DNA from: Alkalimonas amylolytica
GTDB lineage: Bacteria; Pseudomonadota; Gammaproteobacteria; Enterobacterales; Alteromonadaceae
DNA: 64,000 nt
Direction: 5' to 3'
Assembly: GCF_900107845.1 (NCBI RefSeq)
Contig: NZ_FNRM01000007.1
Coordinates: forward strand, 62,001-126,000
Shown: positions 28,046 to 38,200 of the stretch, one piece after another
Numbering within the stretch: the first letter of the stretch is position 1
Layout of the letters: each line of letters starts with the position of its first letter
Position numbers and translations under genes: made by a program
The notes under the pieces: model-generated
The model's input: only the letters and a program-made list of their open reading frames with translations
Told to the model about the DNA's origin: nothing
The model's database searches: none

Positions 28046-28543
28046 TTAACGCTGAGCAGTCAGACTTTCCAGCCGGCTGGAGAACTGCTGCAGATTGTGT
28101 TGTACCAGTTCGCTGTCGCTCAGCTTGGCGGCGCGCTGAAAGTCTTGTTGCGCCTTGGCTAGATCCTGCGCTACCCAGTGCATCACACCGCGGTTGCTCA
28201 GTGCCAGCGCTTGCATTTCGCGCCGCTCGGTTGCTGAAGCCTGAGCCTGGCTGCGCGCCAGGTTAATGGCGCGGGTGCAGGCCGAGCTAGCGCCGCTGAT
28301 ATCGGCCAGCTGGGTATTGGCAACACACAGTGCCATGGTTCTGGCAAAAACATCGCCATCGGCTTTACTGCTGTGCAAGGTGCTCAGGCCTTTGGCTGCA
28401 TCGCCCTGTTGAATGGCGTTGGCGCCGGGCGTTGCTTCTACAATAGCCATCTGATAGTGGTCACTGGCGCTCACCAAGCCTGCGTTGCAGGCAAGCAGTA
28501 AAGCTGCCACAGGTAAACCAATCATAGAATATTTCGCGTTCAT
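28046..28543 (-). CDS. Exported TPR-like protein, unknown role
   Basis: A 165-residue protein starting at ATG 28543 with a signal peptide (MIGLPVAALLLACNAGLVSAS). The mature sequence is helical with TPR-like turns (ALALSNRGVMHWVAQDLAKAQQDFQRAAKLSDSELVQHNL) and two cysteines (LCVANT, SACTRA). The frame upstream of 28543 runs into the LysR gene and is not used. It is the last gene after the LysR regulator on this strand but is 106 bases away, so it may have its own promoter. Confidence 0.75.
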   Translation of the reverse strand: MNAKYSMIGLPVAALLLACNAGLVSASDHYQMAIVEATPGANAIQQGDAAKGLSTLHSSKADGDVFARTMALCVANTQLADISGASSACTRAINLARSQAQASATERREMQALALSNRGVMHWVAQDLAKAQQDFQRAAKLSDSELVQHNLQQFSSRLESLTAQR

Positions 28544-28649
28544 GGTGATTCTCCAGTTGCTGTCAGCTAAAGGTGCTGACAGCCCTAACTGTAGAGATTG
28601 TTCCTGAATCCGACAAAGGATAAAAATATGGCCGACGGTTGAGAAAAAC

Positions 28650-29537
28650 TCATCTGTACTGCTCAAAACTGGCCAGCACCCAGTCAATCAGCCATTGAAC
28701 TTCTGGCCTATCAGGCTGTTGCCGGTGCTGGATCAGGTAATACTTATCGCGGGTAGTCCAGCTGCCATCAAACAGAGCCACTAAAGCGCCGCTATGAAAC
28801 CAGGCCTGGCTGATCGGCATTGGGATCAGAGCAATTCCCAATCCTTGCTCTGCGGCCCGAGCCATACCAAACATGCTATCGAGCTGCAGGATTTGTTTGG
28901 GGCGAAAATATTCGATGCCGGCAAGCTCGGCCCACTGATGCCAGGCATGTGGCCGGGATTGGTGTAGCAGCAAGGGCAATTGATTCAGTGCATCCAACCC
29001 CAGCCGACTGCATTGTTCATACAGGCTGGGGTTGCAGGCGGGTTGGTAACTGATGGCAAAGAGCTCATGGCAAAGCACGGCCTGAGGCGGGCTGCCAGAC
29101 AGGATAATAGAAACATCCGTTGGCCGACTTGGATCACTGCGGGTTTTTACCGTATCCACGCGCAGGTTAATGGCCGGGTATTGTGCCGACCAACCGCGTA
29201 ATCTGGGCATAAAGAGCTCGCTGGCAAAAAACTCCGGCATACTGATACTGACCTCCTTGCTGCCGGTATTTTGGCTGAACTCGCTGATGGTATGTACCAG
29301 CTGCTGCATCACAGGCTGAATGGCCAGGTAAAAACTCTTGCCGGCCGGCGTCAGCTCCAGCGCCCGGGTCTTTCGCACAAACAGGCTCAGGCCCAAATCT
29401 TCTTCCAGTTGCCTGATCTGATGGCTGACCGCCGATGGGGTGATGTACAACTGTTCCGCCGTATGCTTGAAACTGAGATTGTCGGCAGCCAGACAAAAAC
29501 AGCGCAGGCCTCGAAGGGGCGGCAGGCGTGTCGACAT
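28650..29537 (-). CDS. LysR-family transcriptional regulator (GcvA-like)
   Basis: A 295-residue regulator. The N-terminal helix-turn-helix is LSFKHTAEQLYITPSAVSHQIRQLEEDLG, and the opening RLPPLRGLRCFCLAADNLSF is typical of the GcvA/AmpR subgroup. The C-terminal ~200 residues form the effector-binding domain. ATG 29537 has AGGAG at the right distance. It is divergent from the DsbD/ScsB-like gene with a 219-base gap, the classic LysR arrangement, so that gene is a likely target. The effector is unknown. Confidence 0.9.
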   Translation of the reverse strand: MSTRLPPLRGLRCFCLAADNLSFKHTAEQLYITPSAVSHQIRQLEEDLGLSLFVRKTRALELTPAGKSFYLAIQPVMQQLVHTISEFSQNTGSKEVSISMPEFFASELFMPRLRGWSAQYPAINLRVDTVKTRSDPSRPTDVSIILSGSPPQAVLCHELFAISYQPACNPSLYEQCSRLGLDALNQLPLLLHQSRPHAWHQWAELAGIEYFRPKQILQLDSMFGMARAAEQGLGIALIPMPISQAWFHSGALVALFDGSWTTRDKYYLIQHRQQPDRPEVQWLIDWVLASFEQYR

Positions 29538-29756
29538 GAAAAACTCCTGATGGTTATGTTCGTAGTAGTAACCGAAAAGGTACAGCAAGACTTGTGCCTT
29601 TCTTACCTGCGGGTTTTCGTCTGAATTTTAATCAAAACAGGGGTTGCTGGCGCACCTTTGTGGTGCATCTCACCCGATTGGTGCAATCGGGGCTGGTCGC
29701 CTATTTTTGGGGTCTAGTCGCAGAAAGGCCTGCATGCTTGATCTCCCCCCTGTAGG

Positions 29757-31871
29757 ATGGCGTACACTGAACTGCCGAATACTACGATGTGTGACCGCAT
29801 GATCCGACAGTTATTGATGGTTTTTTTGTGTTTGCTACTTACCGTTTTGGCAACAAGCGCGCAGGCAGTTTCGACGGGCTGGAAGCAGGCACCGCATATT
29901 CAGGTAGAGCTGGTAAGCTCGCACCAGACGGTATCTCCTGGCCAGACATTTCTGCTGGCGCTGCACTTATTGCCACAAGAGCATTGGCATACCTACTGGC
30001 AAAATCCCGGTGACTCCGGTATGCCCACCCAGATCCGCTGGCAACTGCCAGAGGGAGTAACGGTTTCAGAGATTCAGTGGCCAGCGCCACAGGCTTTTTC
30101 CATTCCACCTTTAATGAATTACGGCTTTGAAGGCTCCACCGTGCTGCTTAGCGAAGTGACCTTACCAGTCGATTACAGCGGCACCGGCTTGCTCGTCAAA
30201 GCCGACGCCTCCTGGCTGGTGTGCGAAGAAATTTGTATTCCGGGCGATATGACGTTTGAGTTGCCGTTGGCGGTGGCGCGTCAGCCAGCTGTTTCGGAGC
30301 ATTATCGTCCTCTATTTGAACAAGGTAAGGCAGCGCAGCCCGTTGCTTTGCAGCGCACAGCCTCCTATCAGCTGCAGGATGGCGTGTTTTCAGCAGTGAT
30401 CGAGTCCAAAGACGATTTGCTGGTGGACGCCTTTTTTGTGGCGGCCACTGATCTGGTTGAGCATGCCCGTGAGCAGGAGATCAGCTGGCAGGATGGTAGT
30501 TTACTGATCCGACAGCCACAGAATACCTATTTTCATCAGGCACCAGAGCAGATTGAGATTGTGCTGACCAGTGGTCCTCAGGCTTTCGTGGTGCAGGCGC
30601 AGCGGTTGGATGCAGGCGGCGCTGCGCAGGCGGGTACCGACTTTGGTCTGGCTGCTTTCTTACTGGCGCTGCTGTTGGCGGCGGGTGGCGGTCTGATCCT
30701 GAATTTGATGCCTTGCGTTTTCCCCGTGTTGTCGTTAAAAGCCATTAGTCTGGCCAACGCCAGTGGCGATGCCGCGAGGCAAAAGCGCGATGCCTGGAGT
30801 TATACGCTTGGTGTGCTGGCGATGTTCGCCGTGTTGGCATTGGCGTTAATTGGCCTGCGGGCGGCGGGTGCCGCTGTGGGCTGGGGCTTTCAGTTGCAAA
30901 ATCCCTGGCTGGTAGGGGCTCTGGCTTATTTGTTCTTTGCGCTTGGTCTGAGTTTATCTGGGCTGGTGCATTTTGGCAGCCGTTTGATGCAGTTGGGATC
31001 AAACCTTGGCCAGCAGCAAGGGGCCAAGGGTTCCTTCTTTACCGGGGTGTTGGCGGTGATCGTTGCCAGCCCTTGCACAGCTCCATTCATGGGAGCTGCG
31101 CTGGGCTATGCGGTCACCCAATCGGCACCGGTGGCGCTGCTGGTGTTTTTAGCCCTTGGTTTTGGCATGGCGTTGCCGTTTTTGCTGCTGGCATACAGCC
31201 GAAGGCTGGCGCGTTTACTGCCTAAACCCGGTGCCTGGATGGACACACTGAAGCAGTGGCTGGCGTATCCGCTTTATTTAACCACCGTCTGGTTGCTGTG
31301 GGTATTGGGTCGCCAGGCCGGGGTCGATGCGCAGGCGCTGGTATTGGTTGGTTTGGTCTGTCTGGCTGCTGCGCTGTGGCTCTGGGGCCGTCAGCAGCTG
31401 GGGCGGGGCTTTCGGCTGGCACCACAGCTTAGTTGGGTGTTTGCTTTGCTGGCTATCTTACTGCTGGTGCTGCTGCAACCACAGCAAGGGGCGCAGCAGA
31501 GTGCGGAGAACCGGCATTGGGAACCCTGGAGCCCGGCACGCCTGGCTGAACTGCAAGCGGATCAGCAGCCGGTACTGGTGAATATGACCGCTGACTGGTG
31601 CATTACTTGTCTGGTCAATGAACGGGTGGCGCTTAATACCGACAGCAGCCGCCAGGCACTGACGGACTATGGCGTGACCTACTTAAAAGGTGACTGGACG
31701 CTTAGAGGCGCTGAAATCCATGCTTATTTGCAACAGTATCAGCGTGATGGTGTGCCCTTGTATGTGCTGTACTGGCCGGGTCAGGAGCCAAAAATTCTGC
31801 CACAGATTTTAACGCCAAATACGCTACGCGATCAGCTGGCGCTGTTGGCAAATGCATCGTCGGGTAGTTAG
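29757..31871 (+). CDS. DsbD/ScsB-like thiol:disulfide interchange membrane protein
   Basis: A 704-residue membrane reductase. The signal peptide is around residues 16-38 (QLLMVFLCLLLTVLATSAQA); ATG 29799 would give a tighter one than ATG 29757. The periplasmic N-domain has a cysteine pair in WLVCEEICIPGD. Eight hydrophobic spans follow, with cysteines in NLMPCVFPVLSLK and IVASPCTAPFMGAALG that match the electron-carrying pair of DsbD. A C-terminal thioredoxin domain has TADWCITCLVNE. It carries electrons from cytoplasmic thioredoxin to periplasmic proteins; the ScsB type lacks the immunoglobulin-like DsbD N-domain. It is followed by a thioredoxin-fold gene. Confidence 0.88.
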   Translation: MAYTELPNTTMCDRMIRQLLMVFLCLLLTVLATSAQAVSTGWKQAPHIQVELVSSHQTVSPGQTFLLALHLLPQEHWHTYWQNPGDSGMPTQIRWQLPEGVTVSEIQWPAPQAFSIPPLMNYGFEGSTVLLSEVTLPVDYSGTGLLVKADASWLVCEEICIPGDMTFELPLAVARQPAVSEHYRPLFEQGKAAQPVALQRTASYQLQDGVFSAVIESKDDLLVDAFFVAATDLVEHAREQEISWQDGSLLIRQPQNTYFHQAPEQIEIVLTSGPQAFVVQAQRLDAGGAAQAGTDFGLAAFLLALLLAAGGGLILNLMPCVFPVLSLKAISLANASGDAARQKRDAWSYTLGVLAMFAVLALALIGLRAAGAAVGWGFQLQNPWLVGALAYLFFALGLSLSGLVHFGSRLMQLGSNLGQQQGAKGSFFTGVLAVIVASPCTAPFMGAALGYAVTQSAPVALLVFLALGFGMALPFLLLAYSRRLARLLPKPGAWMDTLKQWLAYPLYLTTVWLLWVLGRQAGVDAQALVLVGLVCLAAALWLWGRQQLGRGFRLAPQLSWVFALLAILLLVLLQPQQGAQQSAENRHWEPWSPARLAELQADQQPVLVNMTADWCITCLVNERVALNTDSSRQALTDYGVTYLKGDWTLRGAEIHAYLQQYQRDGVPLYVLYWPGQEPKILPQILTPNTLRDQLALLANASSGS

Positions 31872-31939
31872 TGCCTGACACTTATCATGCAGCCAGAGCC
31901 GTAGTGGCTGCTTACGTAAAAATGAAACGGAGTAATACC

Positions 31940-32542
31940 ATGAAACTTAAGCAACTCTTCAGCGCCCTGGCGCTGGCTGGTACGGTGACAGCGGTGGCTG
32001 CCGCGCCACAAATCGGCGCTCCGGCTCCGGATTTTACCGTGGTCGATAGCCATGGACAGACCCATTCACTGGCCGATTTTGCCGGCAAGAATGTGATTCT
32101 GGAGTGGACCAACCACGAATGTCCCTTTGTCGTGAAACATTACGTCAGCGACAACATGCAGGGACTGCAGCAGCACTTTGCGGATGCCGATACGGTTTGG
32201 CTGAGTGTGATTTCGTCCAAGCCGGGCAGCCAGGGCCATGTTAGCCCGGCAAAGGCCAATGAGCTGACCGCCAGCCGTGGCGCCCAGCCTGCCGCGGTAT
32301 TGCTGGATGAAAGCGGTGATATGGGCCGAGCCTTCGATGCCCGCGTTACCCCGCATATGTATGTGATTGGTGCCGATGGCAACTTGCTGTACATGGGCGG
32401 CATCGACAGCATCCCTACCGCCAATCCGGCGGATATCCCTAAGGCAGAACCCTACCTGGCCAATGCTGGCAACCAGGTTATCGCTGGTCAGCCAGTCGGC
32501 AAGCCTGTCACCCGGCCTTATGGCTGCAGTATTAAATACTAA
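31940..32542 (+). CDS. Exported thioredoxin-fold/peroxiredoxin-like protein
   Basis: A 200-residue protein with a signal peptide (FSALALAGTVTAVAAAP) from ATG 31940, which has CGGAG upstream. The mature part starts IGAPAPDFTVVDSHGQTHSLADFAGKNVILEWTNHECPFVVKHY: an AhpC/redoxin layout with the peroxidatic-position Cys in HECPF and no CxxC pair. The cis-Pro loop is VTPHMYVI. It follows the DsbD/ScsB-like gene by 68 bases and is probably its periplasmic redox partner. Confidence 0.85.
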   Translation: MKLKQLFSALALAGTVTAVAAAPQIGAPAPDFTVVDSHGQTHSLADFAGKNVILEWTNHECPFVVKHYVSDNMQGLQQHFADADTVWLSVISSKPGSQGHVSPAKANELTASRGAQPAAVLLDESGDMGRAFDARVTPHMYVIGADGNLLYMGGIDSIPTANPADIPKAEPYLANAGNQVIAGQPVGKPVTRPYGCSIKY

Positions 32543-32824
32543 TGCTGACTATTAATCCATGTAAGCCGGCTTTTGCACATTAGCAGCCGGCGAAGTGCAT
32601 GTTTCGCCATTTTTGTGTTCAAGCACAGCCTTCATTGCTTCCCAGCGAGGGCTGTTACTGCCTAACCGACTTTGCGTCAGAAAACATCTGATAAATACCC
32701 TATATTCTTGTGATATCTTGCCTTTTTGTGTGTTTTTTTGTTGTCAGGTGTTATTAGAATGGTGGTCTGGCATGGTCCAGTTGATGTGTTGTAATTTAAT
32801 AAAACCCAATTAAGGACATAATAA

Positions 32825-33064
32825 ATGAAACTCAACCTTAAGAAATCGCAACTTATTAATTTGTCTCAGGATGATAAAGCATTACCTAATGACTAGACAC
32901 CACAGGTAGCGGGTGGTACAGCAGGCTGCTGGACAATTACTACTACGGTCACTGTGTTTGCATCTCATCCGATAATTGGATGTGGTGGTGGCTGCGATGA
33001 CGGTGGTGGAGAAGACGTTGGACAACCAATACCTGAAATACCTGACGTTATTTTCACCAGGTAA
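32825..33064 (+). pseudogene. Class I lanthipeptide precursor interrupted by an in-frame TAG
   Basis: A ribosome site AAGGA lies eight bases before ATG 32825. Codons 1-23 encode a leader (LKKSQLINLSQDD, then KALPND) of the kind seen in Gram-negative class I lanthipeptides. Codon 24 is TAG (32894-32896). The same frame continues with TPQVAGG (codons 25-31), the usual leader end with double glycine, and a 48-residue core with Cys at codons 35, 53 and 57, seven Ser/Thr upstream of the last cysteines, a Gly-rich patch and an acidic tail, ending at TAA 33062-33064. No ATG lies after the TAG. One base change (for example from CAG) would explain it; stop readthrough or a sequencing error are alternatives. 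Confidence 0.75.
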
Positions 33065-33090
33065 ATTTATTTTATCCATAACTATAGATT

Positions 33091-33114
33091 TTGCAGGTGA
33101 TTATTTACCTGCAA
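33091..33114 (+). terminator. Hairpin between lanthipeptide precursor and biosynthetic genes
   Basis: A perfect eight-base stem TTGCAGGT (33091-33098) and ACCTGCAA (33107-33114) with an eight-base loop is followed by T-rich sequence. In lantibiotic operons such partial terminators make the precursor mRNA more abundant than the enzyme mRNA; here the position is the same. Confidence 0.55.
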
Positions 33115-33155
33115 TATTTATTTGGCATGCGTTATTGTATTGGGTGGATTAAGTA

Positions 33156-33983
33156 ATGTTGCTAAATAAAATATGTTTGCAGTGCATGTTATTCTCAGTA
33201 TTTTTTCTGTATGTATTGCCCGCTTTTTCAGCCAGTAACAGTTTGACGGGGTTTCTCCCAAATAGTATTGGGGCTATGCCTATTTCAAAAGGTTATACAG
33301 GTGACAGACCTGCAATTGAGTTTGAAAATACGAGGGGTATAACGGTTATTGTCTATATGCACGGTACGAATAACTCAAATAAAGCTCAAGATTGCTCCGC
33401 CCCATCTAGCAGAGTTCCTGATGCTCTAAAGCGGATTACTGGAGCGAATATCGTTATATTTTATTTATGCTCTTCAGCGGTTGAAACGCTTAGTTTTATT
33501 CCGGGAAGTTATATTTTTAACCGTTTGAATGAATTAGAGCCAATTCTTAATGAAATTTTAACTGCTGGTGTTGACTCTTCCCAAATATTCCTTGCCGGGC
33601 ATTCTGCTGGAGGTTGGGTTGCATTGATGGCTGCTCACCGATTCCAAGAAAAATATGCAGGCTCTATTGCTTTTGCTCCGGCATTCTCTGGCAGGAAGAA
33701 AACGGTGTCATTTTGGTGGCGAAACATAGCAAGGCCACATCAAATAAGGAAAATGTTAAGCGCTGAAGATATTCATGCTCTTGTTTTTGCTTATTACAAC
33801 GACCCTTTTGAAGATCCTGAAAGTCTGAATTTTTTAACCAAAAAACCTAGTGTAAAGTTGATTAGTTATAACTGCCCATTTCCTCATAGCGCAATTTTTC
33901 GAGGATGTAAGCTAGAGGATGTTCGCGCAGAAGTTCATGACTTTATTAAAGAAACCCAACTTAAATTGGGAGTTGTACCTTGA
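33156..33983 (+). CDS. Secreted alpha/beta hydrolase inside the RiPP cluster
   Basis: A 275-residue protein with a signal peptide (CMLFSVFFLYVLPAFSAS) and a nucleophile elbow LAGHSAGGWVALMAAH near residue 150. An oxyanion-side YMHGTNN, a possible acid in YYNDPFEDPE and a His in CPFPHSAIF complete a likely triad. Six cysteines fit a periplasmic or extracellular location. It sits between the precursor and lanC, 15 bases before the latter, in the same AT-rich block. It is not a standard lanthipeptide gene; a tailoring esterase, leader-processing enzyme or self-protection function is possible, and none can be shown from sequence. Confidence 0.8.
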   Translation: MLLNKICLQCMLFSVFFLYVLPAFSASNSLTGFLPNSIGAMPISKGYTGDRPAIEFENTRGITVIVYMHGTNNSNKAQDCSAPSSRVPDALKRITGANIVIFYLCSSAVETLSFIPGSYIFNRLNELEPILNEILTAGVDSSQIFLAGHSAGGWVALMAAHRFQEKYAGSIAFAPAFSGRKKTVSFWWRNIARPHQIRKMLSAEDIHALVFAYYNDPFEDPESLNFLTKKPSVKLISYNCPFPHSAIFRGCKLEDVRAEVHDFIKETQLKLGVVP

Positions 33984-33998
33984 AATTTTTTTAGATTC

Positions 33999-35243
33999 AT
34001 GCACGAAAATTTTGATTTATCCGTGTCTTTTAATCTGAATGTTGCAAGAGGAATTATGCAAGCAAACCTGAATAATATAATTCAGCATTTAGTAAATGCA
34101 ACTCAGTCATTTGATATTTCTCGTGAAATAAATTTATCCCTTCTAAGTGGTTTATCAGGTCGCTTATTGTTTCATTGGTATGCAGCAAAATCACCGTTTA
34201 TTTCCATAGACAAGGTTCAACTTGGAGCTCAAATACAGCATTTGACAAGTCTGGCGCCAGCATTGCGTAATTCCATAAGCTTTGGTTATGGAATTGCCGG
34301 CGTCGCATGGTTAATTGAGGTGCTGTTGGCTGAGAGAGATGATGGTTATGATCCTGCTTTTAACCAAGAAATTGAAGATTTACTCACCTCAAGAATAAGT
34401 AAATACAACCAATGGAATGGGGAAATAGAACTTATGTTTGGGCTCAGCGGATTTGCAGCTTTTGCCGCGCGTCGTTTGAAATACAACAAAGGCTTAGAGC
34501 TATACAGCTCTATAGTAACTCTCTTAAAAAAACTTGCCGTTTATGAATCTACTGACGTTTGCTCTTGGTCTGTACCTGCTCAATCGGTGTATCGTTTGGA
34601 TAAGAAATATCCTGATAAGCCTGAATACAATATGGGGCTGGCGCATGGAGTTCCAGGAGTAATTTGTGCGTTGCTTCCAGCAGTCAAGCATCCCTTACTA
34701 GGACAACAGGCAGCAAAGCTGATTTCTGATGGTTGCAGTTGGTTGTTCAAACAGCAATTGACCGGCTTAGATACAATAAGTATGTTTCCGAGTTTTAGTG
34801 GCGATCATAAGCCAAGTCGGTTGGGTTGGTGTTATGGTGATCTTACGATTGCTTTGACTTTAGCAAGAGCTGGTAAAGCGATAAATCGGCAGGATTTATT
34901 AGACTATGCATGTGACATTGGTATGCATGCAGCTCAGAGAACCTGTGATACTGCAATGGTTTATGATGCAGGGTTATGTCATGGCAGTGCAGGCTTAATG
35001 CTTATTTTTCAGTTATTGCATCAAATTATCCCAATGGCGGAGTTTGAACAAGCGTCTGACTATTGGTTTGAAAACACCATGAATCGTTACAAGGAACACG
35101 CGCTTGAAGGCTTCAATGCTCATAAATCGGGCAAACTTGTTGAGGAAACTGGCTTATTAGAAGGTTACGCGGGGATAGGTCTTTGTTTACTCGCTAGGCA
35201 AGGTATTTCGCCCGATTGGGCTGATGCCCTGTTACTTGCCTGA
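33999..35243 (+). CDS. Lanthipeptide cyclase, LanC family
   Basis: A 414-residue LanC-like protein forming an alpha/alpha-barrel that adds Cys thiols to dehydrated Ser/Thr to make (methyl)lanthionine rings. The zinc site is intact: Cys in RLGWCYGDL (~278) and Cys-His in DAGLCHGSAG (~327-328). GLAHGVPGVICAL (~213-225) is another family motif. ATG 33999 has no clear ribosome site; ATG 34056 (AGAGGA four bases before it) is a good alternative that removes 19 residues. Base composition is markedly AT-rich compared with lanB, which follows after 28 bases. Confidence 0.9.
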   Translation: MHENFDLSVSFNLNVARGIMQANLNNIIQHLVNATQSFDISREINLSLLSGLSGRLLFHWYAAKSPFISIDKVQLGAQIQHLTSLAPALRNSISFGYGIAGVAWLIEVLLAERDDGYDPAFNQEIEDLLTSRISKYNQWNGEIELMFGLSGFAAFAARRLKYNKGLELYSSIVTLLKKLAVYESTDVCSWSVPAQSVYRLDKKYPDKPEYNMGLAHGVPGVICALLPAVKHPLLGQQAAKLISDGCSWLFKQQLTGLDTISMFPSFSGDHKPSRLGWCYGDLTIALTLARAGKAINRQDLLDYACDIGMHAAQRTCDTAMVYDAGLCHGSAGLMLIFQLLHQIIPMAEFEQASDYWFENTMNRYKEHALEGFNAHKSGKLVEETGLLEGYAGIGLCLLARQGISPDWADALLLA

Positions 35244-35271
35244 CTTAGAAACAAATAAAAAAAGGTGTGTC

Positions 35272-38200
35272 ATGAGCAGTAAGACCGATTGTGTGACTGA
35301 CTTTGTGGTTGTCCGTGTACCAAGGTTGAGTCTGGATAAAATAAGGGAACTTCCCAAATCTGAAGCAGGTTTATGCGACTACCTGGCAAGCTGGCTGGCT
35401 TCCCCCGGTGTTTTGGAGGCTATTTATTTAGCCAGCCCATCGTTGGTTGAACGCTTGGATCTATGGCGTAGCAAACCTGATAGTAAATCGGGCCGCAAAG
35501 TAACAACGGCGCTGATGAAATACCTGATTCGAATGAGCAGCAGGCCTACTCCCTTTGGTTTGTTTTCCGGGGTTGCCCTAGGTAACTTATCCGATGAAAC
35601 GCAATTAAAACCGGCCAGTTTGCAACAGGATGGCCGTAAAACCCGGCTGGACATGTTTTATCTGAGTACCATTCATCAGCAATGGGCGCAGAGTGATGAT
35701 GGCCGGAAGCAACTGCGTTATGTGCCGAACAGTACCCTGTACCGGCTTGGCTCCTACCTACACTATATTGAATCCTACCAGTCTTCTGAGCAGCGCCAGT
35801 ATCGGCTTAGCTCGGTAGAGCTGGATGAAGCGCTGGAGGCCATGTTACGTTTTGGCGCAGGGGGAAAGCTGGAAACTGAGTTGGTAGAGCTATTCGCCAA
35901 TGATTATCCAGAAGCTGCACCAGCCGACATCGAAAATTATATTCAACAGCTGATTAAAGAGCAGGTATTGGTCGCTGAGCTGAAACTTCCCATCACCAGT
36001 GGCCAGCCCGATCAGGCTTTTGTACAGCAACTATTGCAAGCCAATAATCCGCGTGATGGTGAACTGCTGCAAACAGTGATTAATCGCCTGGCGACGCTGG
36101 ATCTACAGCAAAGTGGCCAGCCGGAGGATTATCAGGCCATTGTGCAACAGTTAAAGCAGTTGCCTTACCCGGTATCGGAAAACAAGTTATTTCAGACCGA
36201 CAGCTGGCGCGCGATGTCGCAATCGCAGCTGGATCAAAGCCTGCCCGCTTCGCTGGAGAAAACGTTGCTGGCATTAAAAGCTCAAACCAGTGCGTCAGAC
36301 AGCCCGTTCGAAGCCTTTATCAAAAGCTTCCAGCAGCGTTTTGAGGGCCAGTTTGTGCCCTTACTGCAGTTACTGGATGACGAAGCGGGCATCCCGTTTT
36401 CAAACGACACCGGCTACGAAACTCCATTACTGGCGGGGATTAACATTGCCAACCGTCAGCAGCGTAACGCTAAGAGCCAGCCACAGAACGCGCTGGAACA
36501 GCACGTATTAAAAGCCATGCAGCAGCAAGCGAGAGCTAAGTGCATTCAGCTAAGCAGTGACGAGCTACTGAAACATTCGAATACAACGGCGCTATGGCAA
36601 CAACTACCGGCATCTTTTGCGGCCAATATCAGTTGCTATCTGGATAACGAAGGTCAGCCATTACTGCATTTCCATGGTTGCTCAGGGCCGTCAGGCGCCA
36701 ATTTGCTGGGGCGTTTTTGTCATCTGAGTCATGAGTTGCAGCAACAAGTACGTGATTATTTAGCTGCAGAAGAGGCCTTATCGCCCGAGGTGGTGTTTGC
36801 TGAAGTGGTGCATATGCCAGATGGGCGCCCTGGCAATGTCATTGCCAGGCCACCATTACGGCAATATGAAATTGTCTTTCTGGCCGATACGGTGCTGCCA
36901 GAAGAGCAGCAGATCCCGGTGCAGGATTTGTATGTGTTTATTGAGGCGGGCCAGGTAAAGTTGTGGTCTAAGCGGCTGCATAAACAAGTGATCCCACGGT
37001 TAACCTCTGCCCACAATTATTCTGCCCGCAGTCTTGGTGTGTACCGCTTTCTTTGCATGCTGCAACATCAACAGGGTCGATTGCCGCACTTTAGTACCCC
37101 AAGCAGTTTTATGCAGATGGACTATCAGCCGCGGGTGCAACTTGATCATGTGATATTGCAAGAAGCGCAGTGGCAGGTTGAACGCAGTATGCTGGACGCT
37201 TTGGTGGTGGATCATAAATGGCAACCTGACGCTTGGGATGCCCTTGAGCAGCGCTATCAGCTACCACGTTATGTTTGTTATGCCATCAGCGATAATGTAT
37301 TAACCATCGATTTGCATAATCCGGCGATGATCATGGTGTTGCTCGGGGAGACAACCAGGCAGAAACATATTCAGTTGAAAGAGTCGCTGGCTATGCAGTA
37401 TCAGAGTATGGTGGCCAACGAGGAAGGGGATTTTGCCCATGAAATTCTCGTCCCGATGCTGAATGAGAAAGCCAGGCCCTTTGTAACCTTGCATCCGAAT
37501 CCGGTCAGGCAGCTTGAAATGTCGATCCAGCGCCGTTTTGCCCCGGGCTCACAGTGGCTTAGCCTGAAAGTGTATGCCGCACAAAGCACAGCTGAGTTAG
37601 TGTTGTCGGAAACCATCACACCTTTGCTGCAAAAGTGTCAGCAGCAGGGGCTGTTTCAGCAGTGGTTCTTTATCCGTTACGGCGATCCGGACTGGCATTT
37701 GCGCTTACGGCTCTATGGCGAGCCAGCGGTGCTTTATGGCCAGGTGCTGCCACTGCTGCACCAGCAGCTGGCCCCTTGGCTTGAGAGTGGCCGGGTGCAT
37801 AAAACAGAGCTGTTTACCTATCAACGAGAAGTCGAGCGCTATGGCGGGGACGCTGCGATGGCACTGGCCGAGCAAGTGTTTCAGGCGGATAGCTATTTTG
37901 TGCTTCAGAGCGTGTCCTTGTTACGTCAGCATGGCGAGTCAGTGCGCTGGCGCATGGCGCTGCTTGGGGTAGATACCATGCTCACTGCCTTTGGCTATGA
38001 TTTAGCGCAGAAGCTGGAATTAATCAGTGGGCTACGACAAGGCTTTGGCCAGGAGTTTAAAGAGCATGCCCAATTACGTACCCAATTGGGTAAGAAATAC
38101 CGCAACTACCAGGCAGAGCTGCAGCAAGATTTTCAGGCGCTGGACTCTGGTACAGACGAACAGCCCCGGCAGCAGATGTTGGTAATACGACAGCAATTTC

